Position numbers and translations under genes: made by a program | In this document: positions 24,708 to 36,053 of the stretch, in pieces | How the letters are laid out: every line of letters begins with the position of its first letter | Position numbering within the stretch: position 1 is the first letter of the stretch | From: Topomyia yanbarensis | Lineage: Eukaryota; Arthropoda; Insecta; Diptera; Culicidae | Reading direction: 5' to 3' | Assembly: GCF_030247195.1 (NCBI RefSeq) | Contig: NC_080672.1 | Location: forward strand, 310,504,627-310,568,626 | DNA: 64,000 bases | Notes under the pieces: generated by a model | Databases searched by the model: none | What the model was told of the DNA's origin: nothing | The model's input: only the letters and a program-made list of their open reading frames with translations

Positions 24708-24977
24708 ACCCTGACATATACGAGCATAAAATAAACGAATTGAATAAAAAAATATATACGAGCATCAAAAATGACTTACTTTTAAATTTGATTTTAATTT
24801 TACGTTACTCTGAATGGCAATAAGTGTAATTTTATGTCATTGCGCATGTAATGTATATGTTTCATGCAAAATTAAACGGAGCACGATTATATTTCAACTT
24901 TTCATGAATTACGGTTTGATAAATTTTGTCATGCTTGCAATTACGTCAACGATCAAATTCATATTTTTTGGTGTGTA
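24708..24977 (-). repeat. Interspersed repeat P, copy 2 (minus strand)
   Basis: Minus-strand copy of the repeat at 20,693-20,970, from ACACCAAAAAATATGAATTT to ATGCTCGTATATGTCAGGG. It differs by a 26-bp insertion plus duplicated 12-bp target at 24,716-24,765. Confidence 0.75.
24728..24753 (+). mobile_element. 26-bp retrotransposon 3'-end insertion with 12-bp target duplication
   Basis: ATATACGAGCAT occurs at 24,716-24,727 and at 24,754-24,765. The 26 bases between them read AAAATAAACGAATTGAATA plus an A tract. That matches the extreme 3' end of the L1m/LOA-like family, whose complement is at 4757 and 27,252 (CAAATAAACGAAATGAATAA). Copy 1 of repeat P has a single, uninterrupted ATGCTCGTATATGTCA, so this is the empty-site state. 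Confidence 0.85.
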
Positions 24978-25050
24978 ATTCAACCCATATTGAGATTACA
25001 TTCAGAATTATCTGGAGCCTAGAAAAAGGCATTTACGTGAAAAAAATTCC

Positions 25051-25123
25051 TCCAGAGGCGAGATTTGAACCCGCAACCTTTGAGACTCCAGCCCAATGCA
25101 CTAACCCTTATGCCACTCCTGGG
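25051..25123 (-). tRNA. tRNA-like sequence (tRNA pseudogene or SINE head), anticodon position GGA
   Basis: On the minus strand 73 nt fold roughly as a tRNA. There is a 5-bp T stem (GCGGG/CTCGC) with the loop TTCAAAT, and a 5-bp anticodon stem TTGGG/CTCAA around CTGGAGT. A weak D arm has GCA/TGC, and the acceptor stem CCCAGGA/TCTGGA has mismatches. A serine GGA tRNA would normally have a long variable arm, which is absent. No CCA is encoded, and repeat P lies 75 bp further on. A degenerate tRNA copy or tRNA-derived SINE head is more likely than a working gene. Confidence 0.5.
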
Positions 25124-25129
25124 ATCGGT

Positions 25130-26580
25130 TTTCCCATTGGATACCATCAGAAAAGTATTCAGTATATTTTATTAACGGATATTAGTGACTAAATCAAACT
25201 GAACTATATTTCATAAAAATTCTACGATTTTGAGTAAAATGTTAAGAATCTCTCAAAATTTCGTGAAGGTTCAAAAATATTCAAAGGATTTGTGGAAAAG
25301 CCTTTAAACAGCGCCTGCAAAATTGATAATATTCTATCAAACCTAAAAAAATGGCTATGAGTTTCAAGTACATTTCAGGAAACTCACAATTAACTTCAGC
25401 GAAGTATTTCGAGAAAAGCTTACACAATAAGGAAAGTCTGGCGAATATCAAAAAACACCTGCAAGCTTTAAGTACGGCATGTCCCATAAGTCTATGAGAA
25501 GTCTTACCAACTTCGAGGAAATCTGTAAAAGTTTGAGATATGTTTCGAACATCAAACAAGACTTTAAGCAATTTTATTTAAAGCAATAATAAAATTATTT
25601 TTGATAATCGATCTTTAAACATTATGTACATAAAAATTGAATGTTGAGTCCCATACATTCTAAGAGACACAATATTTTAAATGGAATGGACGATTTTCGA
25701 TAGAGGCTCGTACTAGTCATACAACTAGCCAAACGCAGCTAAATAAGCGGTTTTTCGCAATACATCATTTGTGGATCTTATGAGCGTGATTAAAAAAAAT
25801 AGATCAAACATATTGGTGTGGTTCAGGAAATATTTCCTAGCTTAGTAAGATTTATCTTGTGTAGTCAAAAACTGTTGTTTATATAACTTTTAGCTCATAT
25901 GCCGCCATAAATTTATTTAAAATAATATCGTCTTTCTAAATAAGTTTAAATACCCGTTTTAGAATTTTTTGAAGTTCATTAACCATCAAAAATAATCTGT
26001 AATCCTGTATGTACCTGGGAAGAACTGTTAACGCTATCGCTTCCGCAAAACGAAAACTTCTGCTAGGAAGTGATTCGCGGTAACATGGATAACACTGGCA
26101 TTTCTGATTTTTTAAAGCCACCAAATTTGGGTTAACCGAAAGGCTTAACCGATTGCCGTAAAAATGTATACATAGTGGGCGTATGTTATGGAGCGTGTTT
26201 GTGTGCTTTTGGTTGAGGATGATTTGCCCGCCAGATGACGCTTCGGAACAAATTGTGTTTTCCTCCTATTTCGTTGAAGGTCGCAGCAACGCTCGATGGG
26301 TATTAGCTGGTATTTTATAAAGCTGACATTTCTTTGGACTGATCAAACTAATTTCTTTGTTTGTTTAGTGTTTATTTGAACAGTTAGGAAACTAATCCAC
26401 TGTGCATTTAATGTGCGTGGGGAATAAGCATGGTCTGGTCTGAGTGAAATGATGACTGTTGAATCTTATATGAGGGTTGAAAATTGACAGTTGACGAGAA
26501 GAATCAGATGTCAGTTACTAATTTGCGGCATATTAGCACGAAGAACATATGATTGATTGTCATATTGATTGACTTACTTT
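25130..26580. other. Non-coding stretch, nothing recognised
   Basis: AT-rich, ORFs under 100 codons without known motifs, no clear inverted repeat. Confidence 0.5.
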
Positions 26581-26589
26581 TAGTTAAAA

Positions 26590-26995
26590 AAAAACTATTT
26601 TAATCCACCTAGTGGTGCAATTGTGACTTTCTCATTTGTCCAAACTACGATTCCATTGTTATGTTCAATACAATGCAATGGTGGAAATATATATTACATA
26701 TTCAGTACGATTTGCATATACACACAATGGATCGACAGTAATGATCTTGAGATACTATGTGTCGACACTGAATCGTTGCTTGAAACCAGCGGCGGACCAG
26801 ATCCGGGGGGTCAGAACCCTACCGAAAATTTTCAGCTTGTTAAGAAATTTTAAACTAGTTTTAATTTTAAAGTAGCAACCCTTCATTGCATACTCCTACC
26901 TAAGCCTCTATAGGTCAAAACAAATTTTGGCCAGGATTAGGTTGACAATTTTTAGAGTGATTGCATAACGTTTCTATATGAGAAAGGCAAAAATG
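26590..26995 (+). repeat. Interspersed repeat R2, copy 1
   Basis: Runs from TTTTAATCCACCTAGTGGTG to AATTTTTAGAGTGATTGCAT then TTTCTATATGAGAAAGGCAA. The same right end closes the interrupted copy at 29,332-29,385. Non-coding and probably a non-autonomous DNA element. Confidence 0.6.
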
Positions 26996-27251
26996 TAGCA
27001 AAATCCAAAAAAGTGAATTTTCTTCAATTTTTTTTTTCGAGGTTTCATCAAATCTCAACGTTCCATGCATTTTAAAGTCATACAAAACAAATTCGATTTT
27101 TAAACTTTCCCGTACTCCCTCCTTTGAGAAGTTTTCATTTCAGTTTATAAGGGAATTTGTTGTGTGGTCGCACTCTTCAATCCGTAACTCCGGAACCGAA
27201 AGTCCAATCAATAAAAAAATCAATAGCAGCCGATGGGAAGGTTTTACCTTT

Positions 27252-28424
27252 TTTTTCATTTCGTTTATTTGATAGGTACAAATGCGTTAGCTTGGCGGTG
27301 CCAAATTCTTTTGTTTTTACATTTTGGATATTTTAAAACTAGGAGGTTACAATGTTGAATTTTTTTTTTATGAAAGAGAAAAATTTTACAGCTATCTTAA
27401 GACTAGAAATAAGATTCTATATACAAGAGAGGGAGCAAAAAAAAATTTTGTATGAAAAATTTTAAAACAAGGTATTCAATAGTAATAGTTTTTAAGAAAT
27501 ATTTACAGTTATCTTAAAACTAACAATATAGTTTGGTACACAAAAGGGGGAACAAATATTTATGAAAAATTTCACCGGTGTTTTAAAACTAGGGATACAA
27601 TTCTATTTACAAGATGGGGGACAATAGTTTTAACAAAGAGGTTAAATTACAAATATCTTAAAACTAGGAATACGGAATACAAATTTTATTTTTTATCGGA
27701 GACTTATGCTTGGTCAAGATATTCAGAGGGGGGATTATTTCCAAAATCGGTGTAGAAGCAGTTGTATCAAGGACAGGGGAGAGAATGCGTAGATGGTGAC
27801 CGGGAGAGAAGAGCAAAACTTGCAACTTTCGGACAAACGGAAGATCAGCGAAACCAATTAGCGCCTCAGTCTAGCAGGTCGGATTGGCGGATGGTATTCT
27901 TTGGACCCGCGGGGAATCCTTCAAAAGTCATCGGACCTCGAGTCGCTCTCGGTTCAGTTTCCGTAGTGGTAAGGGCGACGGTGGTTACATAGTGGCAGTC
28001 TGGAGCTGATCGGTTCCACACGGCAGGAGGAAACTTCTTAAAACGAGAAATAAAAAGAGAGGGGCTAAATTGGGATATTTATCGTTTTTATGAAAGTATA
28101 AATAAGGGACATATAGGGGAAATCACGATTTGCCAGCATATCTCGGACTGGGACATTGGGTGGTCTACCTCGGGCCCGAAGGGAATCCTTTAACTGAGAC
28201 CTGGCGTCTAAATACCCGGCGCATACCCAGACAACGTGCTCGATGTCGTGATAGCCCTTGTCACAAGCGCACAGACTACTCTCCGCAAGCCCAATACGCC
28301 GCAAATGCGCATCTAAGGTGTAGTGGTTGGACATAAGTCGGGACATTACACGAATAAAATCCCGACCCACATCCATCTCCCTGAACCAAGGCTTCGTTGA
28401 TACCTTTGGGATAATGGAATGTAT
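27252..28424 (-). mobile_element. LOA-like non-LTR retrotransposon, 5'-truncated, with 12-bp target duplication
   Basis: GGTTTTACCTTT at 27,240-27,251 is repeated at 28,425-28,436. Between them the minus strand reads the C-terminal end of ORF2 (28,424-28,065), then a 3' UTR of about 800 bp with recurring CTTAAAACTA-type blocks, then a poly(A) end. It is a classic truncated target-primed insertion. The same UTR end occurs at 4757-4936 and 24,728-24,753. Confidence 0.9.
28065..28424 (-). pseudogene. C-terminal domain of LOA-like ORF2 (zinc-binding tail)
   Basis: An open frame of about 120 codons read into the element from its truncated 5' end. It contains FIRVMSRLMSNHYTLDAHL, then CACDKGYHDIEHVVWVC, a C-x-C-x8-H-x4-C zinc motif typical of the tail after RNase H in LOA/R1/I-group elements, then LRARGRPPNVPVRDML. 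The preceding RNase H, RT and endonuclease were lost by 5' truncation, so it cannot be functional. The frame is otherwise undamaged, so this copy is relatively young. Confidence 0.85.
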
Positions 28425-28598
28425 GGTTTTACCTTTCATTTGAGACTAAGTTTGTGCAAATCGGTCCAGCCATCTCTGAGAAACAGAGGTGATTTGTTTT
28501 TCCCACACTCACACATACACACATAGACATTTTCCGATCTGGACGAATTGAGTGGAATGGCATAAAACATTCGGCCCTCCGGGCCGGGATTAGTTTAG

Positions 28599-29331
28599 AG
28601 GCCATTAACAAATGACGTAGCTTTTTTCGGCGATTTTCGATCCCTCCCTCCCCCCTCGTAGCATTTGGTCACAAAATTCTAACCTCCCCCTTATAAATAA
28701 CGTAGCATTTATCTACCCCCCCCCCCTCTTGGGCAACACGGCCGGCTGATGAAAAAAATATGTTTTTCAAATCTTTCAAATACATGTCCTTACAAAATGT
28801 TTGACTACTTTTATCAACATTTTCATTGTAACAGCAAATTGCGTACAAAATAAGCGTATTTCATGACAAACATAGTATTGATAGTTTTGTTTTGAATTTT
28901 ATATGTCATGGAGTATGAAGAGAAGTTCTCTCAGTTCAATGATTCTAAGAAGCATACGTTCATCTAAATTATTAAATTTTGTTTGGTTGAATCCGAAGAG
29001 AAAATTTAATTCAGCTACCAAACTAAGTCTACTAGATAGCAATATTAGCTAACTAATGTTGCAAGTAAAATCCGCTTACAGAATCTATTCGAATTTTTTG
29101 TGAGCTTGCAATTTCGCGAATCGTTAAATTTACCACATGATAAACCGCATGAAAAGTGAGGAACATTAAATTGTTTTCTCTAATCATTGGGTTTTGATGC
29201 CGTCAAAAAAATTTAAACTTAATGCTACGTCGCACAACTTCTGACCCTACCCTCCTCTCGTCACACTTTATCACAAATTTCGTATACCACCCCTACCTCC
29301 CGAAATGCTACGTCATTTATGCATGACCCCT
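28599..29331. mobile_element. About 730-bp MITE with ...AAATGACGTAGC ends
   Basis: Left end GGCCATTAACAAATGACGTAGC-like and right end complementary to GGGGTCATGCATAAATGACG. Pyrimidine-rich C tracts (28,640-28,730 and 29,240-29,305) flank an AT-rich interior, and a CGTAGCATTT motif recurs. It splits repeat R2 between its GGCCGGGATTAGTTTA and TTTTTAGAGTGATTGC blocks. The target duplication is not certain (possibly TTA). Confidence 0.7.
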
Positions 29332-29591
29332 TAACGATTTTTAGAGTGATTGCATAACCTTTCTATATGATAAAGGCAAAAACAATTAAATTAAATCAAT
29401 TAACTGTTCTCATTGTATTGAATACTTTCATATACTTTGAGGTTGTGCATATACAATATTATTGTCATGTTCAGTCTACTTTCTACTTCTGCCGCAGTCA
29501 GACGTACAATCGAGCCAAGTGAACAACAGGCCTCTCGATCTAGTGTGCATTGTCTCGAGAACAAAGGATACATCGGTTTATTCTTGTCATC

Positions 29592-30262
29592 ATGAGTAAA
29601 GTTGACGAAAAAGCTTTACTCCGACCCAACGCTGCGGTCGTTGACTTTAAATTTTGTTTAAAACGACCGAGTTTTAGTGAAGTGGAATACCTTCTGAAGG
29701 TAAAAATGCAACTTAGACTTACGGAAGTGTTGTACCTTCAGTATCATCATCTTCGCAGTGCAGTGTTAATATCATTCAACACGTTAGCACAAGCCGAGCG
29801 TTTCGTTTTGAAGAACAACTTAAAACGCGTGCTTGAAAGTGACAACGTTGGAATTAAGATTCCCGTATATATTGAGAATGATTATATAGATGTAAGGTTA
29901 TATGACCTATCACCTCGTACCCCTCCTGAGCCAATTGCAAAATGCATGTCGCAATACGGAGAAGTAGAATCCGTTACACCTGATACTTGGAGAAACTTCT
30001 TCCCGGGTACTCCTAACGGCGTTTTTGTAGTGAGGATGCGGGTTGAAAGGTACCCTCCTACTTGACAATAAAACTCAAAACTCACGGAACTACAATTATG
30101 CAAACTACACTATGCACCCATGAGGGGCAAACTCCTACGTGCAAGTATTGTAATCAGACAGCTCATCATGGACAACCTTGCGCGGAAGATGCAGAGGAAG
30201 ACGCATCTCAACCGATTGCCAACTCATCTACGGTAAACCAACCCAAAACACGGCTCCGTTAA
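29592..30262 (+). pseudogene. ORF1 (gag-like) of retrotransposon J2, one frameshift
   Basis: ORF1 of a non-LTR element, the RNA-binding protein that forms the retrotransposition particle. An open frame from the ATG at 29,592 (MSKVDEKALLRP) runs to 30,065; a further in-frame ATG lies at 29,550. It includes AVVDFKFCLKRPSF, IPVYIENDYIDVRLYDL and YGEVESVTPDTWRNFFPG, typical of Jockey-group gag central domains. After a stop at 30,063 the next frame continues with THEGQTPTC and the zinc knuckle CKYCNQTAHHGQPC (C-x2-C-x4-H-x4-C), ending at 30,262. Only one damage site is evident in ORF1, while ORF2 is worse. Confidence 0.8.
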
Positions 30263-30389
30263 GCTACCGCTATGAGCCGTGTAAAATAAACGAATTATAT
30301 AAAAAAATTTATTGTCATGTTAACCATATTTCTCATCTTGTTCTAGTAATTGCAATTCAACAATCAACGAAGCATTGACTTCTTTCCAG

Positions 30390-32500
30390 ACACTGAAAAT
30401 GAAAGCATCCTACTTCCAGTCGTTGGGATAACGAAACTCTGCAGACCATATTTGACAAAACTGCAAGTTTAGGACTTAACCAAATTAATCATGTTAGAAA
30501 TTGGCAAAACTGTTATTTAGATTTATTATTCACAAACATTCATGAAGACTTCTGTGTCGCCGAATCATTAACTCCACTATGGAAAAATGAAGCGTTTCAT
30601 ACAGCAATTGATGACTAATGACTGCGAGTAAGAAGAGGCCTTTCAATTTCAATTGACAAATTTTGACAACATAAAACAAATGTTGTATAGAAATGAAGCA
30701 AGTGTCGAAAATTCAGTAGACGTGTTTTACACAAAATTGTTTGATACAATAGTTGAAAAAGTACCACTGAAAAAAATTAGGCGACAAGGTAACACAAAAT
30801 ATCCAGTTTGGTATAACGAGCAAATTAAAAATTTAAAAAATCGTAAGCAAAAGGCCCACAAAAAGTATAAAAAAATCAGAAACAAAAGGAACTTATTTAA
30901 CTATTTGGACATTTGCGATCAACTAAACCTATCCATTAATATAGCATTTGAAGAGCATAACTCAAAAACCGAACTTCAAATAAAATCTTGCTCGAACAAT
31001 TTCTTTAATTCTGTTAAAAATAATTTAAAATCGGAAAACTTCCCTTCAAAAATGAAACTTAAAGAAAATGTCAACTCGGAACAAATCTGTAATCTTTTCG
31101 CAAACTTCTTTCAAGGCATTTATACCACATTTTCTGAAGAAGATCGTGATCGCGAATATTTCGATTTCTTTCCAGAATTCACTACAGACATTGGCATCAA
31201 TCATGTCAGTGTGCGAGATATTATGGAGGCTCTAAACAAACTAGATGCCTCCACGAGTTCTGGACCAGACGGGATTCTGTTTTCGCTTTTTAACATGTCG
31301 CTTGAATCCGGCATTTTCCCCAGTTTATGAAAAAGCTCGTACCTGGTACCCATTTTTAAAAGTGGCGAAAAATCTGACATATGCAACTACAGTGGAATTG
31401 CCATTATATCATGTATGCCTAAACTCTTTGAAGCAATCGTTACCGAAAAGCTATTCAATCACATCAAAAATAGAATTACTAACATGTAGCATGGGTTCTT
31501 CAAAGGACGTTCAACTAATACAAATTTACTAGAATTCGTCAACTACTCATTGATTGCAATGGACAATGGAAACTACATTGAAGCTCCTTACACAGGCATT
31601 TGATCGTATCGACATACCCTTGCTTTTATTCAAACTGGAAAAATTAGGAATTGAATCAGGTTTTCTCAAATGGCACGAATCATATTTAACTAACCGTCAA
31701 CAAATAGTTAGATTCAAAGGGAAGAAATCGAATCCTATTCAAATCACGTCAGGAATTCCTCAAGGCTCCCATCTAGGCCCTCTTTTGTGCATTTTATTCG
31801 TAAACGACATTTCATTCATTCTCAAAAACATAAAAGTTCTTATCTATGCCGACGACATGAAGCTCTTTTTAGAAATTAGGAACGAACAAGACATAAAGAT
31901 ATAACAGGAAGAAATACAAATGTTTTATCTATGGTGTAACAAAAGCCTTCTGCAACTAAATGTAAAAAAATGCAATGCAATAACTTTTAGTAGGAAACGA
32001 AATACACTTGACATTTCAATCACTCTAGGAACTCAAGTGATACAAAAGTGCGAAAGAGTTAAAGATTTGGGAGTCATTCTAGACTCAAAATTAACATTCA
32101 TTGACTATTCAACACAATCATCAATAGAGCAAATAACATGCTGGGATTTATATAGCGTTTTAGTTACAATTTAATGATCCATATACAATTAAAACATTAT
32201 ACATCTCGTATGTAAAGTCAATACTGGAATATTGTAGCATAGTTTGGTCACCTTTCTTAATCACACATGAAGAAAGAATAGGATCAGTACAAAGGCAATT
32301 TTTATTGTTTGCGCTTCGCAAAATAGGTTGGACACGATTTCCTCTCACACCTTATAAAGCTCGCTGTATGCTCATTAACATCCAAACACTAAAAGAGCGC
32401 CGAGAATATGCAATGGTCTCATTTGTATCATTTCGTGTCTTGTTGATTCAGTCGAACTTCTATCTAAACTTACTTTTTAGATACCTTTTTGGCAGTTACT
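30390..32500 (+). pseudogene. ORF2 (endonuclease end plus reverse transcriptase) of J2, broken
   Basis: At 30,440-30,600 a frame containing NWQNCYLDLLFTN matches the end of the endonuclease. An open frame at 30,653-31,330 covers the linker and the start of RT, with WYNEQIKNLKNRK and STSSGPDGI. Later frames give NYSGIAIISCMPKLFEAIV, DRIDIPLLLFKLEKLG, SGIPQGSHLGPLL and the catalytic IYADDMKLF at about 31,844, with both Asp residues intact. VKDLGVILDSKLTF follows, then a thumb/C-terminal region to about 32,500. Stops at about 31,328, 31,485 and 31,902 and several frameshifts inactivate it. Confidence 0.85.
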
Positions 32501-32706
32501 AAACCGAAATACTTTTTAACAAGCAATTATAATTGCTTGTTAGTATTATTAATTAGTATTTCATAGTTTAAGTGTATACTATATTTTATCGTTGTAACAA
32601 AACGGTCTACTCTTGTTTGACGACAATAAATAAATAAATTGATGTAAAAATTAGCGTCATCGGTTGTATATTCGACATGCACAGCTAGTCGTTTCAGGTA
32701 TTTCGG

Positions 32707-33527
32707 TACACTGAAAATATAAATTCGTAAATTTAATGAAATTGATCGTGCAATGCACGAGTTCAGTCGTATTTTCGTGCATTGTAAATAGTAGGTTTCG
32801 TTCATTTAATGAACTGAATGCCCGCTTGGTGAACCAAAGTTTACGTAAATTTTACATATTTTGTGTACATTGCACGAATGTTGGCGTTGATAATAATTGG
32901 TAAATTAAACGAAATGATTCGTTTATTTTAATAAATATTTGTGTATGTTGGGAACGATTTCGTTGGTCGCACGAATTCAATTTCTTCATCTTAGGGAAGT
33001 TTTCGTATTTAATAGCATATCATTTTGATATTGCTCCGGCAGAATATGTAACGAACTCAGTTTGTTTGTGTATTAATCCGGAAGAGAGAGAAACTCTAAC
33101 CTATTCATTTATATCTGGATCAACTGAAAACGAAAGAGATTCAGAAAATCTTCCTGAAACCGGCGGACGCGGATACGGTTACTAAATAGTCAGACCGAGA
33201 CCGTAGTGATCAACAATTATCCGACGTGTAGTAACAAGAGCACCATATTAAACCTCTATTGACATGGACGGTTTGACGAATGGTTCTCGTAAATATTATA
33301 AAGACTTTCGTATATAGCAGCGAACAATTCTTTTGCCTAATGAAGCCGTTTCGTAATAATCCAACGAAAGTCGTTTCTTGATTTTTACAAAAAGTTCGTG
33401 AAAAAATAAAGTTGTTACAATAGAACTACGAACGATTGATCATATGTACGAATAATTCGAATATTTTATGAAAATTATCTGCATGAAACTAATTCGTAGC
33501 GGTTTACGAATACATTATATCAGTGTA
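32707..33527. mobile_element. 821-bp MITE with TA-flanked CACTG ends
   Basis: TACACTGAAAATATAAATTC at the left and the complement of TACACTGATATAATGTATTC at the right form imperfect 23-bp inverted ends. If the outer TA is the target duplication, the ends are CACTG...CAGTG, as in Tc1/mariner-like MITEs. Internal TTCGTNNNTTTA motifs recur. No coding potential. Confidence 0.6.
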
Positions 33528-33529
33528 GT

Positions 33530-34440
33530 GCTTATTTTATTTCGCGAGACATCCAAGGTAATTAATTACAAGCGCTTTTCATGATATTTTATTGTTTTGG
33601 AATTTCGTATTTCGCCGAAATAAAGAATCGAGGAATAATAAAATCGTTCACATACCGAGCATTTCCAAATTAATTCAACAAACGATAAATCTATCACAAA
33701 TTCGTCAGCCGGCTGCCCAGAGCAATAAAAACATGATAACACTTCTGAAAGTTGGATAGATCGTATCACATATCAAGGTAAATCCAGATTTGTGTAACTC
33801 TTTAGTCTGTCTGTTGATTCTCTGTGCAATTTCGCTTGTTCTGGCATGGAGTACTAGCTACGAATTGTACGGTCATCGAGCTCATGCTCATGTTCATACA
33901 AAACCCCCCAGGGGTGAATTAGACTACTGCAAATGACAAATTATGCCTGGTAAATTTCAGCTTGTTAATTTTTCAATCGAATTATTATTTCTATATTATA
34001 TAGTCAATAATTCGATGGAAATACATTGAAGACCTGTTTTGTTCTGCTTCCGATTTTATCGGCCAACCAGTGTTATGAGGTTATGTCTTGGGATTAAAGA
34101 AGAACTTTCTACAGCTTCGGTTTATTCTATAAACAAATTTGTTTAGTCATTGTTCCCATTTTGACAACTTAACATAAACCAAGGGGGAGTTGAAATTTAG
34201 CCAGCATAATTCATCATCACCCCTGGGGGTGAATTTACTCCCGGTTGAAAAACACTGTACTAGACCTTGCTTTGATAATACTACTATAAAACCAATTAGT
34301 ATTTGTATTGCTACTTGGGTTATGCCGTACGTATAAGTACGTCTAACGTGAGCCGTGTTCCTCCAAGCCTCCGTTCCAACATCATGCATATAGTGTACAA
34401 TCAACAAATGTGCGTGTACTTTTTTCGCCGCTCACCATGG
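33530..34440. other. Non-coding stretch with a truncated M1 MITE at 34,280-34,319
   Basis: No gene recognised. CTACTATAAAACC...ATTGCTACTTGGG at 34,281-34,319 is the right end of MITE family M1. A CCCCTGGGGGTGAATT motif occurs at about 34,220 and a similar CCCCAGGGGTGAATT at 33,905. Confidence 0.5.
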
Positions 34441-34448
34441 TTCCCGAT

Positions 34449-36045
34449 TAGGGTTCGTCGCGGTGCGGATGTGGGCGGTAAATGGATAGTCCGCACCGCA
34501 ACCGCAAAAAAATAATAAAACCGCACCGCTTACCGCAACCGCATTGCATTTACCGCACCGCACCGCGCATTACCGCGGTAAATGCGGTAAAAATCATGAA
34601 TTTTTAAAATTGTACTGAAAAATTATTCTTTTGTATTGTATAGCCATATATAGTAAAATGTTATTCTTATTTACACGAAAATTATCTTTGACGGCCTCCT
34701 CAGAATGTAACATTTATGAAAATATTAAACTTTGCAAGTTTTATTAAGAGGGGTAAGGGTTTTGGCGCGAAAAAAAACACTTTTTCTTGATTGTTTTTTT
34801 AAACTTTGCGTGAAGCGAACTGATCAAAACTTTTGTGCATTATAGCGTATCATTTCAATACAGCATTTTCCATGCAGAAATATCGACAATCGACTCGGTG
34901 ACCAAGCTTTTTGTAGAACGTCTCTGGAAAAACATGATTTCCGGTGTTACCTGCCATTCAAAAACTACTTAACCGATTTCTTTCAAACTTTGTATACAGA
35001 TTCCATGTAAAAATACGTTAAAGTTTCGAGATAAATTTTCAATTAAGGCAAAAACTGTCCAAACTATGCAAAATATGGCATCTGGGCTAACATTGATACT
35101 TGTCACAATATGAAGGGAGACTTCGAGAAACACAAAAAATCGCAATGCCCTACACTAACTTCGAAAGTTTACTTTCAAAAAGTTACAAAATACTCCTAAC
35201 TGAAAAATATTATTTGTTAATTTGGTAGGAAATATTCCTAGTTGGACGAACAATTAACGCACGCAAAAAAAATTCCTCCAAATTCGTTTGGTTTGATGAT
35301 GATAATTACATTCTTAGGATTGTTTTTAAGTCGTAGTATCATTAGTTCATCTCTAAGTTCTCCAAATTAATCAAAACTCACAGCTGAGAAAATGTCATCG
35401 AAAACGATTACGATTCCACGATTGCCAAGAGAAGTCAGGAGAAATTATGCATTTTGTAATTGGATTTGACAGTGCCTTTTATGTATTTGAAAAGGTTCGT
35501 TTGTAATTTTTTTCTTTGAAGTAAAAAATAAATAGTTTTCAAAATATGTCGTAAAAATAATGGTGCCAAATTATATTGGACACAGCTTATAAATTTTATT
35601 TCTTAGTATCAGTATGTTTTATAATATTTGAATGACCAAAATGTAAAAAATCAAGTAGTGATAGGTCGAATGCAGATTATATTCGGATTTCTTTTCAAAT
35701 CATTCTCAAGTCTATGGAAATTAGAGCAATTAAATGTTTATCATGTTTCTCTATTGTAGGGTAATAAATAAAACTCAAACGTTCTGACAGAATTCGTTCA
35801 GAAAATAAATCTAGTTGCGTCGTTCTCAAATGGTAAAAGTCATAGTTTTAATTCACTTTTTAAAGCAGACTGCAGAGTTTATCAATTATTTTTTGAAATG
35901 CGGTTGCGGTAATACCGCGCGGTAAAAGCTCATTTCCCGCACCGCATCCGCAGGAAAAAGTGTCTCACCGCACCGCAGTTTTTGCGGTGCGAGTGCGGTA
36001 AATACCGCGCGGTTGCGGTAATTACCGCAACCGCGACGAACCCTA
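34449..36045. mobile_element. 1.6-kb hAT-like element H2 with GCGGT/ACCGC arrays and 8-bp target duplication
   Basis: TTCCCGAT at 34,441-34,448 is repeated at 36,046-36,053. The ends are perfect 16-bp inverted repeats, TAGGGTTCGTCGCGGT. About 140-160 bp at each end are packed with ACCGC and GCGGT pentamers (ACCGCACCGC, GCGGTAATACCGCGCGGT). The interior 34,600-35,880 is AT-rich and non-coding. Dense subterminal motifs are usual transposase-binding arrays in hAT elements, though here unusually GC-rich. No transposase is present, so it is non-autonomous. Confidence 0.92.
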
Positions 36046-36053
36046 TTCCCGAT

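Larger units (their letters stand above)
27130..29385 (+). repeat. Interspersed repeat R2, copy 2, interrupted by two elements
   Basis: Surviving pieces are 27,130-27,251 (ending GGTTTTACCTTT), 28,425-28,598 (starting with the duplicated GGTTTTACCTTT, then CTCAGAAACA-like sequence and CGGCCCTCCGGGCCGG), and 29,332-29,385 (TTTTTAGAGTGATTGCATAA then CTTTCTATATGATAAAGGCA). The gaps are the LOA-like element 27,252-28,424 and the MITE 28,599-29,331. The middle piece resembles the minus-strand repeat at 50,865-51,060. Confidence 0.65.
29470..32638 (+). mobile_element. Jockey/CR1-group non-LTR retrotransposon J2, near full length with internal deletion
   Basis: Begins near TTCAGTCTACTTTCTACTTC, carries ORF1 (29,592-30,262) and a decayed ORF2 (30,390-32,500), and ends with AATAAATAAATAAAT at about 32,624-32,638. 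Most of the endonuclease is missing between 30,300 and 30,430. No RNase H follows the RT, which fits Jockey/CR1-type elements. A target duplication could not be identified. Confidence 0.85.
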
